Origin: Phaeospirillum sp.
Lineage (GTDB): Bacteria; Pseudomonadota; Alphaproteobacteria; Rhodospirillales; Magnetospirillaceae
Direction: 5' to 3'
Assembly: GCA_030651575.1 (NCBI GenBank)
Contig: JAUSFB010000030.1
Coordinates: forward strand, 1 to 64,000
Length of the DNA: 64,000 bases
The notes under the pieces: model-generated
Told to the model about the DNA's origin: nothing
The model's input: the letters and a program-made list of their open reading frames with translations, nothing else
Database searches by the model: none
Shown: one piece after another, positions 18,127-27,971 of the stretch
Position numbering within the stretch: position 1 is the first letter of the stretch
Layout of the letters: every line of letters starts with the position of its first letter
Program-made: the position numbers and the translations under genes

Positions 18127-20238
18127 TCAGCGCCGCTTCCCCTTGCCGCGCGGTTTGCCCGACGGCGCGGCGCGGCCCCTGGAGCCCAGATTGACGTCGA
18201 TGCCCAGTTCCACCGCTTCCAGCCGGCGCAGTTCATCGCGCAGGCGGGCGGCTTCCTCGAATTCCAGATCGGCGGCGGCGGCCTTCATGCGCTTTTCGAT
18301 GTCGGCCTTGACCTGGGCCAGGCTCTTGCCCACCGCATGGCCGAGGCCGGTGTCGTCGGTGGAAACGGTGATGTAGTCCTGCTCGTAGACGCTGTGCATC
18401 ACGTCGGTGATGGTCTTCTTGATGCTTTCCGGGGTGATGCCGTTGGCGATGTTGTAGGCCTGCTGCTTTTCGCGGCGGCGGTTAGTCTCGCCGATGGCGT
18501 AGTCCAGCGAGGCGGTCATCTTGTCGGCGTAGAGGATCACGCGACCCTCGATATTGCGCGCTGCCCGGCCGATGGTCTGGACCAACGAGGTCTTGGAGCG
18601 CAGGAAGCCTTCCTTGTCGGCATCCAGAATCGCCACCAGGGCGCATTCGGGAATGTCGAGACCCTCGCGCAGCAGGTTGATGCCGATCAGCACGTCGAAC
18701 GCCCCCAGGCGCAGATCGCGGATGATCTCGATGCGTTCCAGCGTGTCGATATCGGAATGCAGGTAGCGCACCCGGACGCCGTGGTCGTGCAGGTATTCGG
18801 TCAGATCCTCGGACATGCGTTTGGTCAGCGTGGTGACCAGGGTGCGGAAACCTTGGCGCGCCACCAGCTTGACCTCGGCCAGCAGGTCGTCCACCTGATG
18901 CTCCACCGGCCGCACGATGCAGACCGGGTCCACCAGCCCGGTGGGGCGGATGACCTGTTCGGTGAAGACGCCGCCAGTCCGTTCCATCTCCCACGGGCCG
19001 GGCGTGGCCGAGACGTGGACGGTCTGCGGCCGCATCAACTCCCACTCCTCGAACTTCAGCGGCCGGTTGTCGATGCAAGACGGCAGGCGAAAGCCGAATT
19101 GGGACAGCACGCTCTTGCGGTTGAAGTCGCCCCGGTACATGCCGCCGATCTGCGGCACGGTGACGTGGCTTTCATCGACGATCAGCAAGGCGTCCTCGGG
19201 CAGGTATTCGAACAGGGTCGGCGGTGGGTCGCCCGGCCGGCGGCCGGTCAGGTAGCGGGAGTAGTTCTCGATGCTTTTGCAGTGGCCGGTGGTCTCCAGC
19301 ATCTCCAGGTCGAAGGTGGTGCGCTCGTTCAGGCGCTGGTACTCCAGCAGCTTGCCCTCGGCCTCGAACCGCGCCAGGGTTTCCTTCAACTCGGCCTTGA
19401 TGCCCTTCATGGCCTGGGTGACGGTGGGGCGCGGCGTGACGTAATGGCTGGAGGGATAAACCACCACCTCGGACAGCGAGCAGGTTTTCTCGCCGGTCAG
19501 GGGGTCGAATTCATTGATGGATTCGATCTCGTCGCCGAACAGACTCAGCCGCCATGCGCGATCCTCGTAATGGACCGGAAAGATTTCTACCGCGTCGCCC
19601 TTGACCCGGAAGGCGCCGCGCTCGAACGCGGCCTCGTTCCTTGTATATTGCAACTCCACCAGCCGTTTCAGCAGGTCGGAGCGGTCGATGCTGTCGCCCA
19701 CCTTCAGCGACACGGTCATGCGGGCATAGGAATCCACCGAGCCGATGCCGTAGATGCACGATACCGACGCCACCAGGATTACGTCGCGGCGCTCCAGCAA
19801 GGCTCGCGTGGCGGCGTGGCGCATGCGGTCGATCTGCTCGTTGATCGCCGAATCCTTCTCGATATAGGTATCGGTGCGCGGGATATAGGCCTCGGGCTGG
19901 TAGTAGTCGTAGTAGGAGACGAAATACTCTACCGCGTTGTTGGGAAAGAAGCTCTTCATCTCGGCATAGAGCTGGGCCGCCAGGGTCTTGTTGGGCGCCA
20001 GCACCAGGGTCGGCCGCCGTGTCCGGGCGATCACATGGGCCATGGTGAAGGTCTTGCCCGAGCCGGTGACCCCCAGCAGAACCTGATCGCGCTCTCCGGC
20101 CAGCACGCCCGCGGTCAGTTGCTCGATCGCCTGGGGCTGATCGCCGGCCGGCTTGTAGTCGGACACGATCTCGAACACCGCCTCGCCCTGGGGCAGCGGC
20201 GGACGCTCCATGAAGTCGAAGGGTAGGGGATGGGTCAC
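18127..20238 (-). CDS. uvrB: UvrABC excinuclease subunit B
   Basis: UvrB verifies DNA damage and recruits UvrC. The product is about 703 residues, with Walker A ([10 protein letters not shown]), the beta-hairpin region ([20 protein letters not shown]), DESHVTVPQ, the helicase motif with [12 protein letters not shown], and IGRAARN. It ends in a UVR motif ([20 protein letters not shown]) that contacts UvrC. The GTG at 20238 overlaps the antitoxin stop as GTGA. An internal ATG at 20211 (MERPPLP) is the alternative, and neither has a strong ribosome binding site. The frame is open further upstream only as a shadow. Confidence 0.95.
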   Translation of the reverse strand: MTHPLPFDFMERPPLPQGEAVFEIVSDYKPAGDQPQAIEQLTAGVLAGERDQVLLGVTGSGKTFTMAHVIARTRRPTLVLAPNKTLAAQLYAEMKSFFPNNAVEYFVSYYDYYQPEAYIPRTDTYIEKDSAINEQIDRMRHAATRALLERRDVILVASVSCIYGIGSVDSYARMTVSLKVGDSIDRSDLLKRLVELQYTRNEAAFERGAFRVKGDAVEIFPVHYEDRAWRLSLFGDEIESINEFDPLTGEKTCSLSEVVVYPSSHYVTPRPTVTQAMKGIKAELKETLARFEAEGKLLEYQRLNERTTFDLEMLETTGHCKSIENYSRYLTGRRPGDPPPTLFEYLPEDALLIVDESHVTVPQIGGMYRGDFNRKSVLSQFGFRLPSCIDNRPLKFEEWELMRPQTVHVSATPGPWEMERTGGVFTEQVIRPTGLVDPVCIVRPVEHQVDDLLAEVKLVARQGFRTLVTTLTKRMSEDLTEYLHDHGVRVRYLHSDIDTLERIEIIRDLRLGAFDVLIGINLLREGLDIPECALVAILDADKEGFLRSKTSLVQTIGRAARNIEGRVILYADKMTASLDYAIGETNRRREKQQAYNIANGITPESIKKTITDVMHSVYEQDYITVSTDDTGLGHAVGKSLAQVKADIEKRMKAAAADLEFEEAARLRDELRRLEAVELGIDVNLGSRGRAAPSGKPRGKGKRR

Positions 20239-20588
20239 AGCACGAACCGGGCGTCGACCTCGGCATAGGGCGCGACCACGCGATCCGGCGTCCGGGTTAA
20301 CAGGCCCAACCGGGTCAAGGCCTCGACATCGGTATGGACGTTCTTGTAGTTGCGGTGCAACTCGGCAGCCAAGGCCTTGATGCTGGGAATCTGATGATGG
20401 CGAACATGGCGCAGTAGATGCAGCCGCTTGGGAGTTAGCGCCGCCAGCAGCGTTTCCAGATCGCGAAATGTCAGGTTGGTCTCGCTTACCGCCTCGTCGC
20501 ACTCGGCCCGCTTCCAGGCATCAATGAACCGCCGCCCCATATCCTCGGGGGTGCCGACATGGACTTGGATGTTGTCGTTGCCGCTCAT
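20235..20588 (-). CDS. Winged-helix protein, probable TumA-like antitoxin
   Basis: This 117-residue protein has a winged helix-turn-helix in its second half ([29 protein letters not shown]), the type found in HVO_A0114-like regulators and in antitoxins paired with TumE toxins. It follows the toxin-like gene with a four-base overlap and in turn overlaps uvrB by four bases. By analogy it should neutralise the toxin and repress the promoter upstream. Family assignment comes from motif and partner, not from a search. Confidence 0.78.
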   Translation of the reverse strand: MSGNDNIQVHVGTPEDMGRRFIDAWKRAECDEAVSETNLTFRDLETLLAALTPKRLHLLRHVRHHQIPSIKALAAELHRNYKNVHTDVEALTRLGLLTRTPDRVVAPYAEVDARFVL

Positions 20589-20872
20589 CTTTCGCCTCGC
20601 ACTCTTCGCAGGTCGGCCAGAAAGTCGGCGATCAGCGCCTGGGGCGTGGTGAAGACGTAGGCCTCCTCACACCCATTCACATGGCGGTGATCGTCCTTGC
20701 CGTGCTCGTTGTCGTAGCCAATCAGCCGTTGGCCGGGATAGCCGTAGAACAGGCTATATTTCAATCGATGGACGCTTCCCGTCACCGACTCGGGAACAGC
20801 CCAGATCACCATCTCGATGATGGCGCCGTCCGGTATCTCCGTCCGATCATGGAAAATCCGCTCCACCTTCAT
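20585..20872 (-). CDS. TumE-family (DUF6516) toxin-like protein
   Basis: The 95-residue product carries the family-like core RLKYSLFYGYP, then RLIGYDNEHGKDDHRH, seen in DUF6516/TumE proteins of type II toxin-antitoxin systems. The cluster of His and Asp residues is a plausible nuclease-type active site, but the mechanism is not something the sequence shows. The start is the ATG at 20872, about 35 bp after the stop of the pseudouridine synthase gene. The gene order of toxin then HTH antitoxin matches known TumE/TumA pairs. Confidence 0.75.
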   Translation of the reverse strand: MKVERIFHDRTEIPDGAIIEMVIWAVPESVTGSVHRLKYSLFYGYPGQRLIGYDNEHGKDDHRHVNGCEEAYVFTTPQALIADFLADLRRVRGER

Positions 20873-20905
20873 ATGGTGTTTAATGCCATAGAGCGGGACG
20901 TGGTT

Positions 20906-21592
20906 TCAAGACTCTTCCCACCCACAGATCGCCAGCGCCTCCCTCATATGGACGGGTGGCGGGGCGGTGACGCGGATGGGGGGCTTGCTGGGAGCCATGG
21001 GTGGGAGGGAGACCGCGCGGGCCAGCAGGTGCAGCGGCGCCATGGTGTCGGGATCGGCGCCGTAATAGGCGTCGCCCAGCAGGGGGCAGCCGAGATGCTT
21101 GGCGTGGATGCGGATCTGGTGGGTGCGCCCCGTGCGCGGCCGCCACTCGATCCAGGTCAGGTCGTCGCAGCGGCCCTTTACCGACCAGTCGGTAATAGAA
21201 GGCTGGCCCAGGGGATCGACCTTGATCCGCCAGCCCTGACCGCGCGACGAGACCTTGAGGATGGGAACGTCGACGGTGCCGCGCTCGGCCGGCGGCGATC
21301 CGATACAGACCGACCAGTATAGTTTTTCGATCCGATGGGCGGCGAACAGCTTGCCCAGCCGCTTCACCGCCTTGTCATGGCGACCGAGGATCAGGCAGCC
21401 GGAGGTGTCACGGTCAAGCCGATGGGCCAGGCGCGGCGGCTCGGCCCAGCCGAATGTCAGCGCGTTGAAATACAGTTCGAGATGATCGGGCGAATTGGGA
21501 CCGGCATGCACCGCCAGCCCGGCAGGCTTGTCCAAGACGATGACGTCCTGGTCCTTATACAATACGCGCCCGAGAATCTCTGCCGGGGTCAT
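20906..21592 (-). CDS. RluA-family RNA pseudouridine synthase
   Basis: The 228-residue enzyme isomerises uridine to pseudouridine in rRNA or tRNA. It has the RluA motif HRLDRDTSGCLIL with the catalytic Asp, the KPAGLAVHAG stretch ahead of it and RTGRTHQIRIHAKHLG after it. There is no S4 domain, so it is the short RluA/RluC-like type. The exact target base cannot be assigned. It starts 12 bp after the stop of the D-lactate dehydrogenase gene, so it may be read through from the lactate operon. Confidence 0.92.
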   Translation of the reverse strand: MTPAEILGRVLYKDQDVIVLDKPAGLAVHAGPNSPDHLELYFNALTFGWAEPPRLAHRLDRDTSGCLILGRHDKAVKRLGKLFAAHRIEKLYWSVCIGSPPAERGTVDVPILKVSSRGQGWRIKVDPLGQPSITDWSVKGRCDDLTWIEWRPRTGRTHQIRIHAKHLGCPLLGDAYYGADPDTMAPLHLLARAVSLPPMAPSKPPIRVTAPPPVHMREALAICGWEES

Positions 21593-21604
21593 CTTATTTA
21601 TCCC

Positions 21605-24412
21605 TCAGCCCTCGGGGTGCCGCGTCACCCGGTCCAGCAGGGTGACGATAGAGCGGTACGGCAGATCGGCATGGTCGGCAAGTCCGATTTCGCAGGTGCG
21701 GTTGGAGGAGTAACCCGCCTCGCAGCCTTGTGGAACCTGGGGGGCCAGATTGCGCAGCGCGTGATCGTTGAGTTCTGGAGTGGTGAAGCCCTTATCGCCA
21801 GCAAAGCCGCAACAGCCGACTCCCTCCGGCACCACGATCGTGGTGGCGCAGGCCTTGGCCAGGGCCGCCATCTTGTCGTCGAGCCCCATCTTGCGGGCGC
21901 CGCAATTGACATGGACCAGCACCGGTTCGGCCTGTTGACGAAGGGTCAGGCGCGGCAGCACCGCGTCATGGAGGAACTCCACCGAATCCTGCACCGCCAA
22001 CCGCTCGCCCAGGAAGGTCTTCATGCGCCAAGTGCAGGCCGAGGCGTCCATGACGATGGGCCGGCGGCCATGGTCGCTGGCCTTGTCCAGAGCGGCTTCC
22101 AGTTCGGCGGCCTTGCGGTCGGCGGTGGCCTGGAGGCCCTTGCTTTCGAACGCCTGGCCGCAGCACAGCCCGTCGAGTCCCTCGGGCGTCACGATGCGGT
22201 AGCCGGCCCGCGCCAGCACCCGGCTCATGACGGTGGGCAGCGAGTCCCGTTCCGGGTCGCCGACCGCCGGCCCCATGCAGCGCGAGGCGCAGGTGGGAAA
22301 GTAGACCACCGCGTCGCCATCCGCCGTGCCGGGGGACAAGGTGTAGCTGGCGGCGGTGGGCAGGTGCGAACCGATCTGTGGAGTCCGCCCGCCGCTCAGT
22401 CTGCGGGCGGCCTGGGCCAGGCCGGCCATGGAATTGGGGCCGGCGACGCGGCTGACCAGGGCGGCCGCGCCGAGGCCGAGACGGGTGGCGGTCATGACGC
22501 CGCCATAGTGGCGGGCGGTCCAGTCGCCGACCGCCTGGGCGGCGGCGCTCCGGCGGCGGCCGCGCAGGGCCTTGGTCAGGCGTCCGGTCTCGATCCCCAC
22601 CGGGCAGGCGGTGGCGCACAAGCCGCAGGCGGCGCAGGTGTCGATGCCCTGATAGTCGTAGAGAGCGCGCAGTTCCACCGCCGGGTCGCCCACACTGGCG
22701 CGGCGCGAGATTTCGCGCCAGCTGGTAATGCGCTGACGGGGTGACAGGGTCAGGCCGTGCGAGGGGCACATGCGCTCGCAGAACCCGCATTCGATGCAGG
22801 TGTCGACCAGAGGATCGGCCGCCGGCAACGCCTTCAGATTCTCCAGATGCGCGTGGGGATTGCTGTTAAGTACAACACCGGGGTTGAGCAAAGTCCCGGG
22901 GTCGAGCAGCCGTTTGATCTCCCACATCAGGCCGAACGCCTCGGCCCCCCATTCCATTTCGACGAAGGGCGCCATGTTGCGGCCGGTGCCGTGCTCGGCC
23001 TTCAGGCTGCCGTCATACGTTCCGACCACCAGTTCGGCCACCTCGTCCATGAAGCGGGCGTAGCGTTCGACCTCCTCCTTGGAGCCGAAATCCTGGGTGA
23101 AGACGAAATGCAGGTTGCCGTCCAGGGCATGGCCGAAAATGATGGCCTCGTGATAGCCGTGGTGACGGCACAGATGCTCTAGATCGACGGTGGCCTCCGC
23201 CAGCGACTCCAGCGGAAAGGCGACGTCTTCGATGATGACGGTGGTGCCCACGGGGCGCACAGCGCCCACCGCCGGGAACAGGCCCTTGCGGATTTTCCAC
23301 AGCTTGCCGTATTCGGCGGGGTCGTCGGTGAACGTTGGGGCGAACAAGGTGGTGACGCCGGCCAGCACCTGACCGATGGCTTCCATATTGGTGGCCAGGG
23401 CGGCGGCGGTCTCGCCACGGGTCTCCACCAGCAGGGCGGTGACGCCCTCGGCCAATCCTCGGATTTGGGCCGGCATGCCGGGCTTGTTCTCGACCGAATG
23501 CAGGCTGGCGCGGTCCATCAGTTCCACCGCCGAGACCGGCGCCGATTTCAGCAGCGCGACAGTGCGGCAGGCTTCGGCGATATGGGGAAACAACAGCAGG
23601 GCGCTGGCCTTGTGGGCGTGCTCGGGCACGGTGCGGTAGGTGATCTCGGCGATGAAGCCCAGCGTGCCTTCCGAACCGATCATCAGATGGGTCAGGATGT
23701 CCAGCGGGTCTTCGAAATCCACCAGGGCGTTCAGGCTGTAGCCGGTGGTGTTTTTGATGGCGAATTTGCGCCGGATGCGCTGGTTCAGCGCCGCGTCGCC
23801 CCGCACCCGGCGGCCCATGGCGTCCAGCGCGGTCAGCAAATCGGCATGGGTGGCGCGGAAGGCCGCGACGCTGTCGGCATCGCCGGTATCGACCAGGGCG
23901 CCGTCGGCCAGTATCAGGCGCATGGCGGCCAGGGTCTGGTACGAATTGTCGGCGGTGCCACAGCACATGCCGCTGGCGTTGTTGGCGGCGATGCCGCCGA
24001 TCTTGCAGGAATCGATGGAAGCGGGATCGGGACCGATCTTGCGGGCGAAGGCGGCGAGGCGGCGGTTGGCCTCGGCGCCGATGACGCCGGGTTGGAGGCG
24101 GATGGCCTCGCCATCGTTCTCGACCACCACCTTGTTCCAGCCGTTACCCAGGATCATCAGTACCGAATCGCCGACCGCCTGACCGGACAGCGAGGTGCCG
24201 GCGGCGCGGAAGGTGACGGGGGCGCCGTGGCGGCGGCAAGCGGCCAGCACGGCCCTGACTTCGGCCTCGTCGGCGACCTCGACCACCACCTGGGGTGTCA
24301 GGCGGTAGAAGCTGGCATCGGTGCCATAGGCCAGCAGGCGCAGCGGATCGGTGATCAGCCGTTCGGGCGGCACCACGCCGGCGAGGTCCAGCAACAGAGT
24401 CCCGTCCTTCAT
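21605..24412 (-). CDS. dld: FAD/Fe-S D-lactate dehydrogenase, Dld-II type
   Basis: The 935-residue protein fuses three parts. The N-terminal half is a VAO-type FAD domain (TFRAAGTSLSGQAVGDSV, IGGIAANNASGMCCG) followed by a GlcD-like cap. Next come two 4Fe-4S motifs (CIECGFCERMCPS and CAACGLCATACPV). Last are two CCG domains (LCCGQAFESKG and GVGCCGFAGDKGF). This layout matches the respiratory Dld-II enzymes encoded beside lldEFG and a lactate permease in Shewanella, which oxidise D-lactate to pyruvate. The ATG at 24412 overlaps the lutC stop by one base; the frame stays open upstream only as a shadow. It probably works at the inner membrane with quinone as acceptor. Confidence 0.9.
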   Translation of the reverse strand: MKDGTLLLDLAGVVPPERLITDPLRLLAYGTDASFYRLTPQVVVEVADEAEVRAVLAACRRHGAPVTFRAAGTSLSGQAVGDSVLMILGNGWNKVVVENDGEAIRLQPGVIGAEANRRLAAFARKIGPDPASIDSCKIGGIAANNASGMCCGTADNSYQTLAAMRLILADGALVDTGDADSVAAFRATHADLLTALDAMGRRVRGDAALNQRIRRKFAIKNTTGYSLNALVDFEDPLDILTHLMIGSEGTLGFIAEITYRTVPEHAHKASALLLFPHIAEACRTVALLKSAPVSAVELMDRASLHSVENKPGMPAQIRGLAEGVTALLVETRGETAAALATNMEAIGQVLAGVTTLFAPTFTDDPAEYGKLWKIRKGLFPAVGAVRPVGTTVIIEDVAFPLESLAEATVDLEHLCRHHGYHEAIIFGHALDGNLHFVFTQDFGSKEEVERYARFMDEVAELVVGTYDGSLKAEHGTGRNMAPFVEMEWGAEAFGLMWEIKRLLDPGTLLNPGVVLNSNPHAHLENLKALPAADPLVDTCIECGFCERMCPSHGLTLSPRQRITSWREISRRASVGDPAVELRALYDYQGIDTCAACGLCATACPVGIETGRLTKALRGRRRSAAAQAVGDWTARHYGGVMTATRLGLGAAALVSRVAGPNSMAGLAQAARRLSGGRTPQIGSHLPTAASYTLSPGTADGDAVVYFPTCASRCMGPAVGDPERDSLPTVMSRVLARAGYRIVTPEGLDGLCCGQAFESKGLQATADRKAAELEAALDKASDHGRRPIVMDASACTWRMKTFLGERLAVQDSVEFLHDAVLPRLTLRQQAEPVLVHVNCGARKMGLDDKMAALAKACATTIVVPEGVGCCGFAGDKGFTTPELNDHALRNLAPQVPQGCEAGYSSNRTCEIGLADHADLPYRSIVTLLDRVTRHPEG

Positions 24413-25065
24413 CACGCAGCCTCCCCGATCACCAGCACGATCAGCTCTTTCGGACCATGGACGCCATAGGCCAGGGTCTGCTCGATATCGGCGGTCTTGG
24501 ATGGCCCCGAGACCAGCACCGCATTGGTCGGCATGCCGCCGGCCCAGGCCTCGGTCGCCATGGTGTCGGCCAGCGAATCGACGATGCGGGCCTTGTCCAC
24601 CAGCACCACATGGATCGGCGGCAGCAGACTCATCAGGCGGGGTTCGTCCGGGGTCGGCCACAGCACCAGCGATCCGGTCTGGGCGATGCCGCTCCGCGCC
24701 GTGGTGACGGCGGCCTGAACCTCGTGGACCAGCACCGGCTTCATCTCCTCGATGGGGCGGTCATACGGCACCAGCCGGGGGGCCTCGCCGGTGGCCCAGG
24801 CCTCGGCCAGTTTGCGGCCGGCGGCGGTGGCGGGGGCGAACAGCACCTGGTCCACCCCTTTCCCGGCCAGGATGGCGCGCAGCAGCTCGGGCCATTCGGC
24901 GGCGGAAACTTCGCGCACATCGGCATGGGCGGCTTCCAGCATGGCGCGGAACTGGGTCATGCGGCCCTCGCCATAGCGGGGCGCAGCCCAGTCCGGGCGC
25001 TCCGGCATGGTGCGCCGGGGGGCTGATTTCAGGCGGGAGAGGATGCGGTCCCTAGCGCTCGTCAT
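24412..25065 (-). CDS. lutC: L-lactate utilisation protein LutC/LldG
   Basis: The 217-residue protein is the third subunit of the LutABC (LldGFE) L-lactate oxidising complex and belongs to the LUD domain family. The C-terminal half carries the typical GIAQTGSLVLWPTPDEPRL and GPSKTADIEQTLAYGVHGPK stretches. It overlaps lutB by 14 bases at its start and dld by one base at its stop, so translation is coupled along the operon. Confidence 0.93.
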   Translation of the reverse strand: MTSARDRILSRLKSAPRRTMPERPDWAAPRYGEGRMTQFRAMLEAAHADVREVSAAEWPELLRAILAGKGVDQVLFAPATAAGRKLAEAWATGEAPRLVPYDRPIEEMKPVLVHEVQAAVTTARSGIAQTGSLVLWPTPDEPRLMSLLPPIHVVLVDKARIVDSLADTMATEAWAGGMPTNAVLVSGPSKTADIEQTLAYGVHGPKELIVLVIGEAA

Positions 25066-26491
25066 TGGAAAATCCCCTCTCGCGGGCCAGTTCGTGCAGG
25101 CTTTTGGCGGCGAATTTCGGCTTGGAACGGATGCGGGTCCACTCCCGCAGCATGGGCGTGCAAGCCGGCATCAGATTGCCGAACAGCCCCAGCAGCCGGG
25201 TCGAAATCCGATAGATCAGCGGCGAGGAATACAGCGCGGTCCAGCCGCCCCAGCCCAGCGACTCCGCCAGCGAGCGGCCGCTGCCGCCGCCCTTGACGGC
25301 GATGGAGGTCGGGTGGACCGCCTCGGTGCGCAGGCGGGCCAGCAGATCGGGAATGGGGATTTGCACCGGGCAGACCTCGGCGCAGGCGCCGCACAGGGTC
25401 GAGGCGTGCGGCTGGTCGCCGGCGCAGTCGAGCCCCTCGATCTGCGGCGTCAGGATCTTGCCGATGGGACCGGGATAGGTGAAGGAATAGGTGTGGCCGC
25501 CGACCCTGGTATAGACCGGACAGTGGTTCATGCAGGCGGCGCAGCGGATGCAGCGGAGGGTGTCGGCCAGTTCGGTGTCGCAAAAAACCCGCGAGCGGCC
25601 ATTGTCCAGCAGGACCAGATGGACCTCCTTGGGGCCGTCCTTTTCGCCCGGCTTGCGCGGGCCGCTGATCATGTTGACATAGGTGGTGACCACTTGGCCG
25701 GTGGCGGAGCGCGGCAGCAGCGACAGCAGCGGAGCCACGTCGTCCAGCTTCTCCAGCACCTTCTCGATGCCGGTCACCGCGATATGGAGCGGCGGCAGGG
25801 TGGTGGACAGGCGGCCATTGCCCTCGTTTTCGATCAGCACCAGGGTGCCGGTCTCGGCCACCGCGAAATTCACCCCGGAAATGCCGGCATCGGCGTCGGC
25901 GAAGCGGTCGCGCAGCGCCTTGCGGGCGGCGGCGGTCAGTTCGTCCACGTTCTCGGTATAGGGCTGGCCCTCGATCCTGGCGGCGAACAGTTCGGCGATC
26001 TCGACCTTGTTCATATGGATGCAGGGCATGACGATATGCGACGGGGCCTGGCCCGCCAGTTGGATGATGTACTCGCCCAGATCGGATTCCACCGCCCGGA
26101 TGCCGTTGGCTTCGAGATGGGCGTTGAGGTGCATTTCCTCGGTAACCATGGACTTGCCCTTGATCACCCGTCTGGCTCCGGCCTTCTGAAGAATCTCCAA
26201 CACCACGGCGTTGGCCTCGGCGGTGGTCTCGGCCCAGTGGACGGTGACGCCGTTGGCGGTCAGCTTGGCCTCCAGCTGTTCCAGCAATTCCGGCAGCCGC
26301 GCCAGGGCGCGGGCGCGAACGGCGGCGCCCCGCGCGCGGAGGGCGGTCCATTCCTCCTTGTCGGAGAACTGGGCGGCGCGTTTGGACATCAAGCCATCCA
26401 TGGCGCGGCGGAAATTGGCGCGCAGCTTGGGGTCGTTCAGCGCGACCCGGGCCTTACCGCCGAAATCGGATGTGCGGGCTTCAACGGCCAT
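25052..26491 (-). CDS. lutB: Iron-sulfur L-lactate utilisation protein LutB/LldF
   Basis: The 479-residue subunit combines a LUD domain (residues 60-300, with FAVAETGTLVLIENEGNGR) with two 4Fe-4S cluster motifs, CIRCAACMNHCPVY and CGACAEVCPVQIPI. The C-terminal tail is short. It carries electrons in the LutABC complex that turns L-lactate into pyruvate. It overlaps lutA upstream by 11 bases and lutC downstream by 14. Confidence 0.94.
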   Translation of the reverse strand: MAVEARTSDFGGKARVALNDPKLRANFRRAMDGLMSKRAAQFSDKEEWTALRARGAAVRARALARLPELLEQLEAKLTANGVTVHWAETTAEANAVVLEILQKAGARRVIKGKSMVTEEMHLNAHLEANGIRAVESDLGEYIIQLAGQAPSHIVMPCIHMNKVEIAELFAARIEGQPYTENVDELTAAARKALRDRFADADAGISGVNFAVAETGTLVLIENEGNGRLSTTLPPLHIAVTGIEKVLEKLDDVAPLLSLLPRSATGQVVTTYVNMISGPRKPGEKDGPKEVHLVLLDNGRSRVFCDTELADTLRCIRCAACMNHCPVYTRVGGHTYSFTYPGPIGKILTPQIEGLDCAGDQPHASTLCGACAEVCPVQIPIPDLLARLRTEAVHPTSIAVKGGGSGRSLAESLGWGGWTALYSSPLIYRISTRLLGLFGNLMPACTPMLREWTRIRSKPKFAAKSLHELARERGFSNDER

Positions 26492-27230
26492 GGCAACGCT
26501 CCAGCAGGAATTCGGCGATGTGCTGGCCGGTGAAGGCCTTGCGGCTTTTCTCGGCGGCGCCGGTGATGTTCATCAGACAGCCGCAATCGCCGGAAATGAC
26601 CTGGGCGGCCCCGGTCTGCTCGATGGAAGCGACCTTGTCGGTGACCATGGCCGCGGAAATGTCGGCCTGACGCACAGCGAAGGTCCCGCCAAAGCCGCAG
26701 CACTCCGCCTCGCGCGGGTTTTCGACCAGGGTGACGTTGGCCAACTGACGCAACAGGGTCTTGGGCTGGTCCACCACCCCCATCTCGCGCTGGGCGTGGC
26801 ATGACGGATGCCAGGTGATGGTCAGCGGCTGGCCCTTGTCGGTCAGCTTGGCGTCGAGCACCTCGACCAGGAACTGGGTCAGTTCAAAGACGCGGGCCGA
26901 GAAGGCGACGGCGCGGGCATGATCGGGATCGCCCTCGAACAGCTGGGGATAGTGCACCTTCATCATGCCGGCGCACGAGCCCGAGGGCACCACGATCGGC
27001 CAGTCGCCGGGAAAGGCGTCCAGTTGCAACCGGGCGACGGCGCGGGCCTCGTCGGGATGGCCGTTGTTGCGGGCTGGCTGGCCGCAGCAGGTTTGCTTTT
27101 GCGGAAAGACGACCCTGAGCCCTTCGCGTTGCAGCAGCTCCATCCCGGCCAGACCGGCTTCGGGGTAGAACAGGTCAACCAGACAGGTTCCAAAGAAATA
27201 GGCGGTGTGCGGCCGGCCGGACTTGGACAT
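26481..27230 (-). CDS. lutA: L-lactate utilisation protein LutA/LldE
   Basis: The product of about 249 residues has two CCG cysteine-rich domains (TCCGQPARNNG and ECCGFGGTFAV), which bind non-cubane Fe-S clusters in heterodisulfide-reductase-like proteins. It is the first gene of lutABC. The ATG at 27230 has GGAGC six bases ahead, so I prefer it to the upstream in-frame start at 27257. A hairpin (GCCGGCA 27250-27256, TGCCGGC 27262-27268) lies in the leader. Confidence 0.93.
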   Translation of the reverse strand: MSKSGRPHTAYFFGTCLVDLFYPEAGLAGMELLQREGLRVVFPQKQTCCGQPARNNGHPDEARAVARLQLDAFPGDWPIVVPSGSCAGMMKVHYPQLFEGDPDHARAVAFSARVFELTQFLVEVLDAKLTDKGQPLTITWHPSCHAQREMGVVDQPKTLLRQLANVTLVENPREAECCGFGGTFAVRQADISAAMVTDKVASIEQTGAAQVISGDCGCLMNITGAAEKSRKAFTGQHIAEFLLERCHGR

Positions 27231-27285
27231 GGGCGCTCCATCAGGCAGAGCCGGCACGCTTTGCCGGCGGCAAATGGGTATGCTA

Positions 27286-27312
27286 TTTTACCTGCTAAGT
27301 AAAGTGGTAAAA
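27286..27312. promoter_or_regulatory. Candidate operator upstream of lutA
   Basis: TTTTACC (27286-27292) and GGTAAAA (27306-27312) form an exact inverted repeat with a 13-base spacer in an AT-rich leader. The same half-sites occur before the lactate permease gene, so this looks like a shared binding site for the locus regulator. Confidence 0.5.
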
Positions 27313-27337
27313 AATATTGTCCACAGCCCTGCTCGGG

Positions 27338-27919
27338 CTAGCTTGCGGGGCGGGCGCGCCCGGTGAGGTCGGAGCCAGAGCGGCGGCGCAGGGCCACATC
27401 GCGGCGGGAATTGGCGTATTGGGCCTCGCGCAGGGCTTCTTCGGTCGAGCTGATATGGGCCTCGGCGGTGCTGCGCGCCGCTTCGGGATTGCCGGCGGCG
27501 ATGGCGTGCCAGATGGCAAGGTGTTGACGCAGGAAACCGTCCCGGACGCCGCGCCGCCGATAGAGGTCGATGCGGTCATAGAACACGCCGATCTTCAGCA
27601 TATCGAACACCCGATGCATCACTTGGCTCATCACCAGATTATGGGCGGCCTGATAGATGGCGAGGTGGAAATCGGCGTCCGCCGTCGCCTCCTGCTCGGG
27701 ATCGTCGAGGGCGTGGGCCGTCTCCATGGCCTCGACGCAGGCGCGCAGCCGGGTCAGATCGGCCTCGTCCGCGCGCTCGGCCGCCAGGGCGGCGGCGTTG
27801 CCGGCCATGACGCGGCGAAACTCGAAATAATCGAAGACGGTCTCCGGATGGGCCTGAAGCAGGCGGGCCAGAGGGTCGGGGGCCGGTTCGGCCGGGGGGG
27901 CGGATTTCGATTTGGTCAT
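27338..27919 (-). CDS. FCD ligand-binding domain protein of the LldR/FadR group, no helix-turn-helix
   Basis: From about residue 20 the product is a complete FCD effector domain (DYFEFRRVMAGNAAALA, DADFHLAIYQAAHN, HLAIWHAIAAGNPEAA), including the D/H residues that hold metal and ligand. LldR/PdhR-type regulators are about 250 residues with an N-terminal winged helix. Here that helix is missing: only a short Lys/Ala/Pro-rich leader precedes FCD, and just 180 bp separates it from the permease start. I use the ATG at 27919; a TTG at 27955 also opens the frame. It is either a truncated regulator or a ligand sensor that acts on another protein. Confidence 0.82.
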   Translation of the reverse strand: MTKSKSAPPAEPAPDPLARLLQAHPETVFDYFEFRRVMAGNAAALAAERADEADLTRLRACVEAMETAHALDDPEQEATADADFHLAIYQAAHNLVMSQVMHRVFDMLKIGVFYDRIDLYRRRGVRDGFLRQHLAIWHAIAAGNPEAARSTAEAHISSTEEALREAQYANSRRDVALRRRSGSDLTGRARPAS

Positions 27920-27971
27920 GTCCTTGAAGATAAGGCCATGACGCCCGGCTTCCAACCCCGGAAAGATGGGT

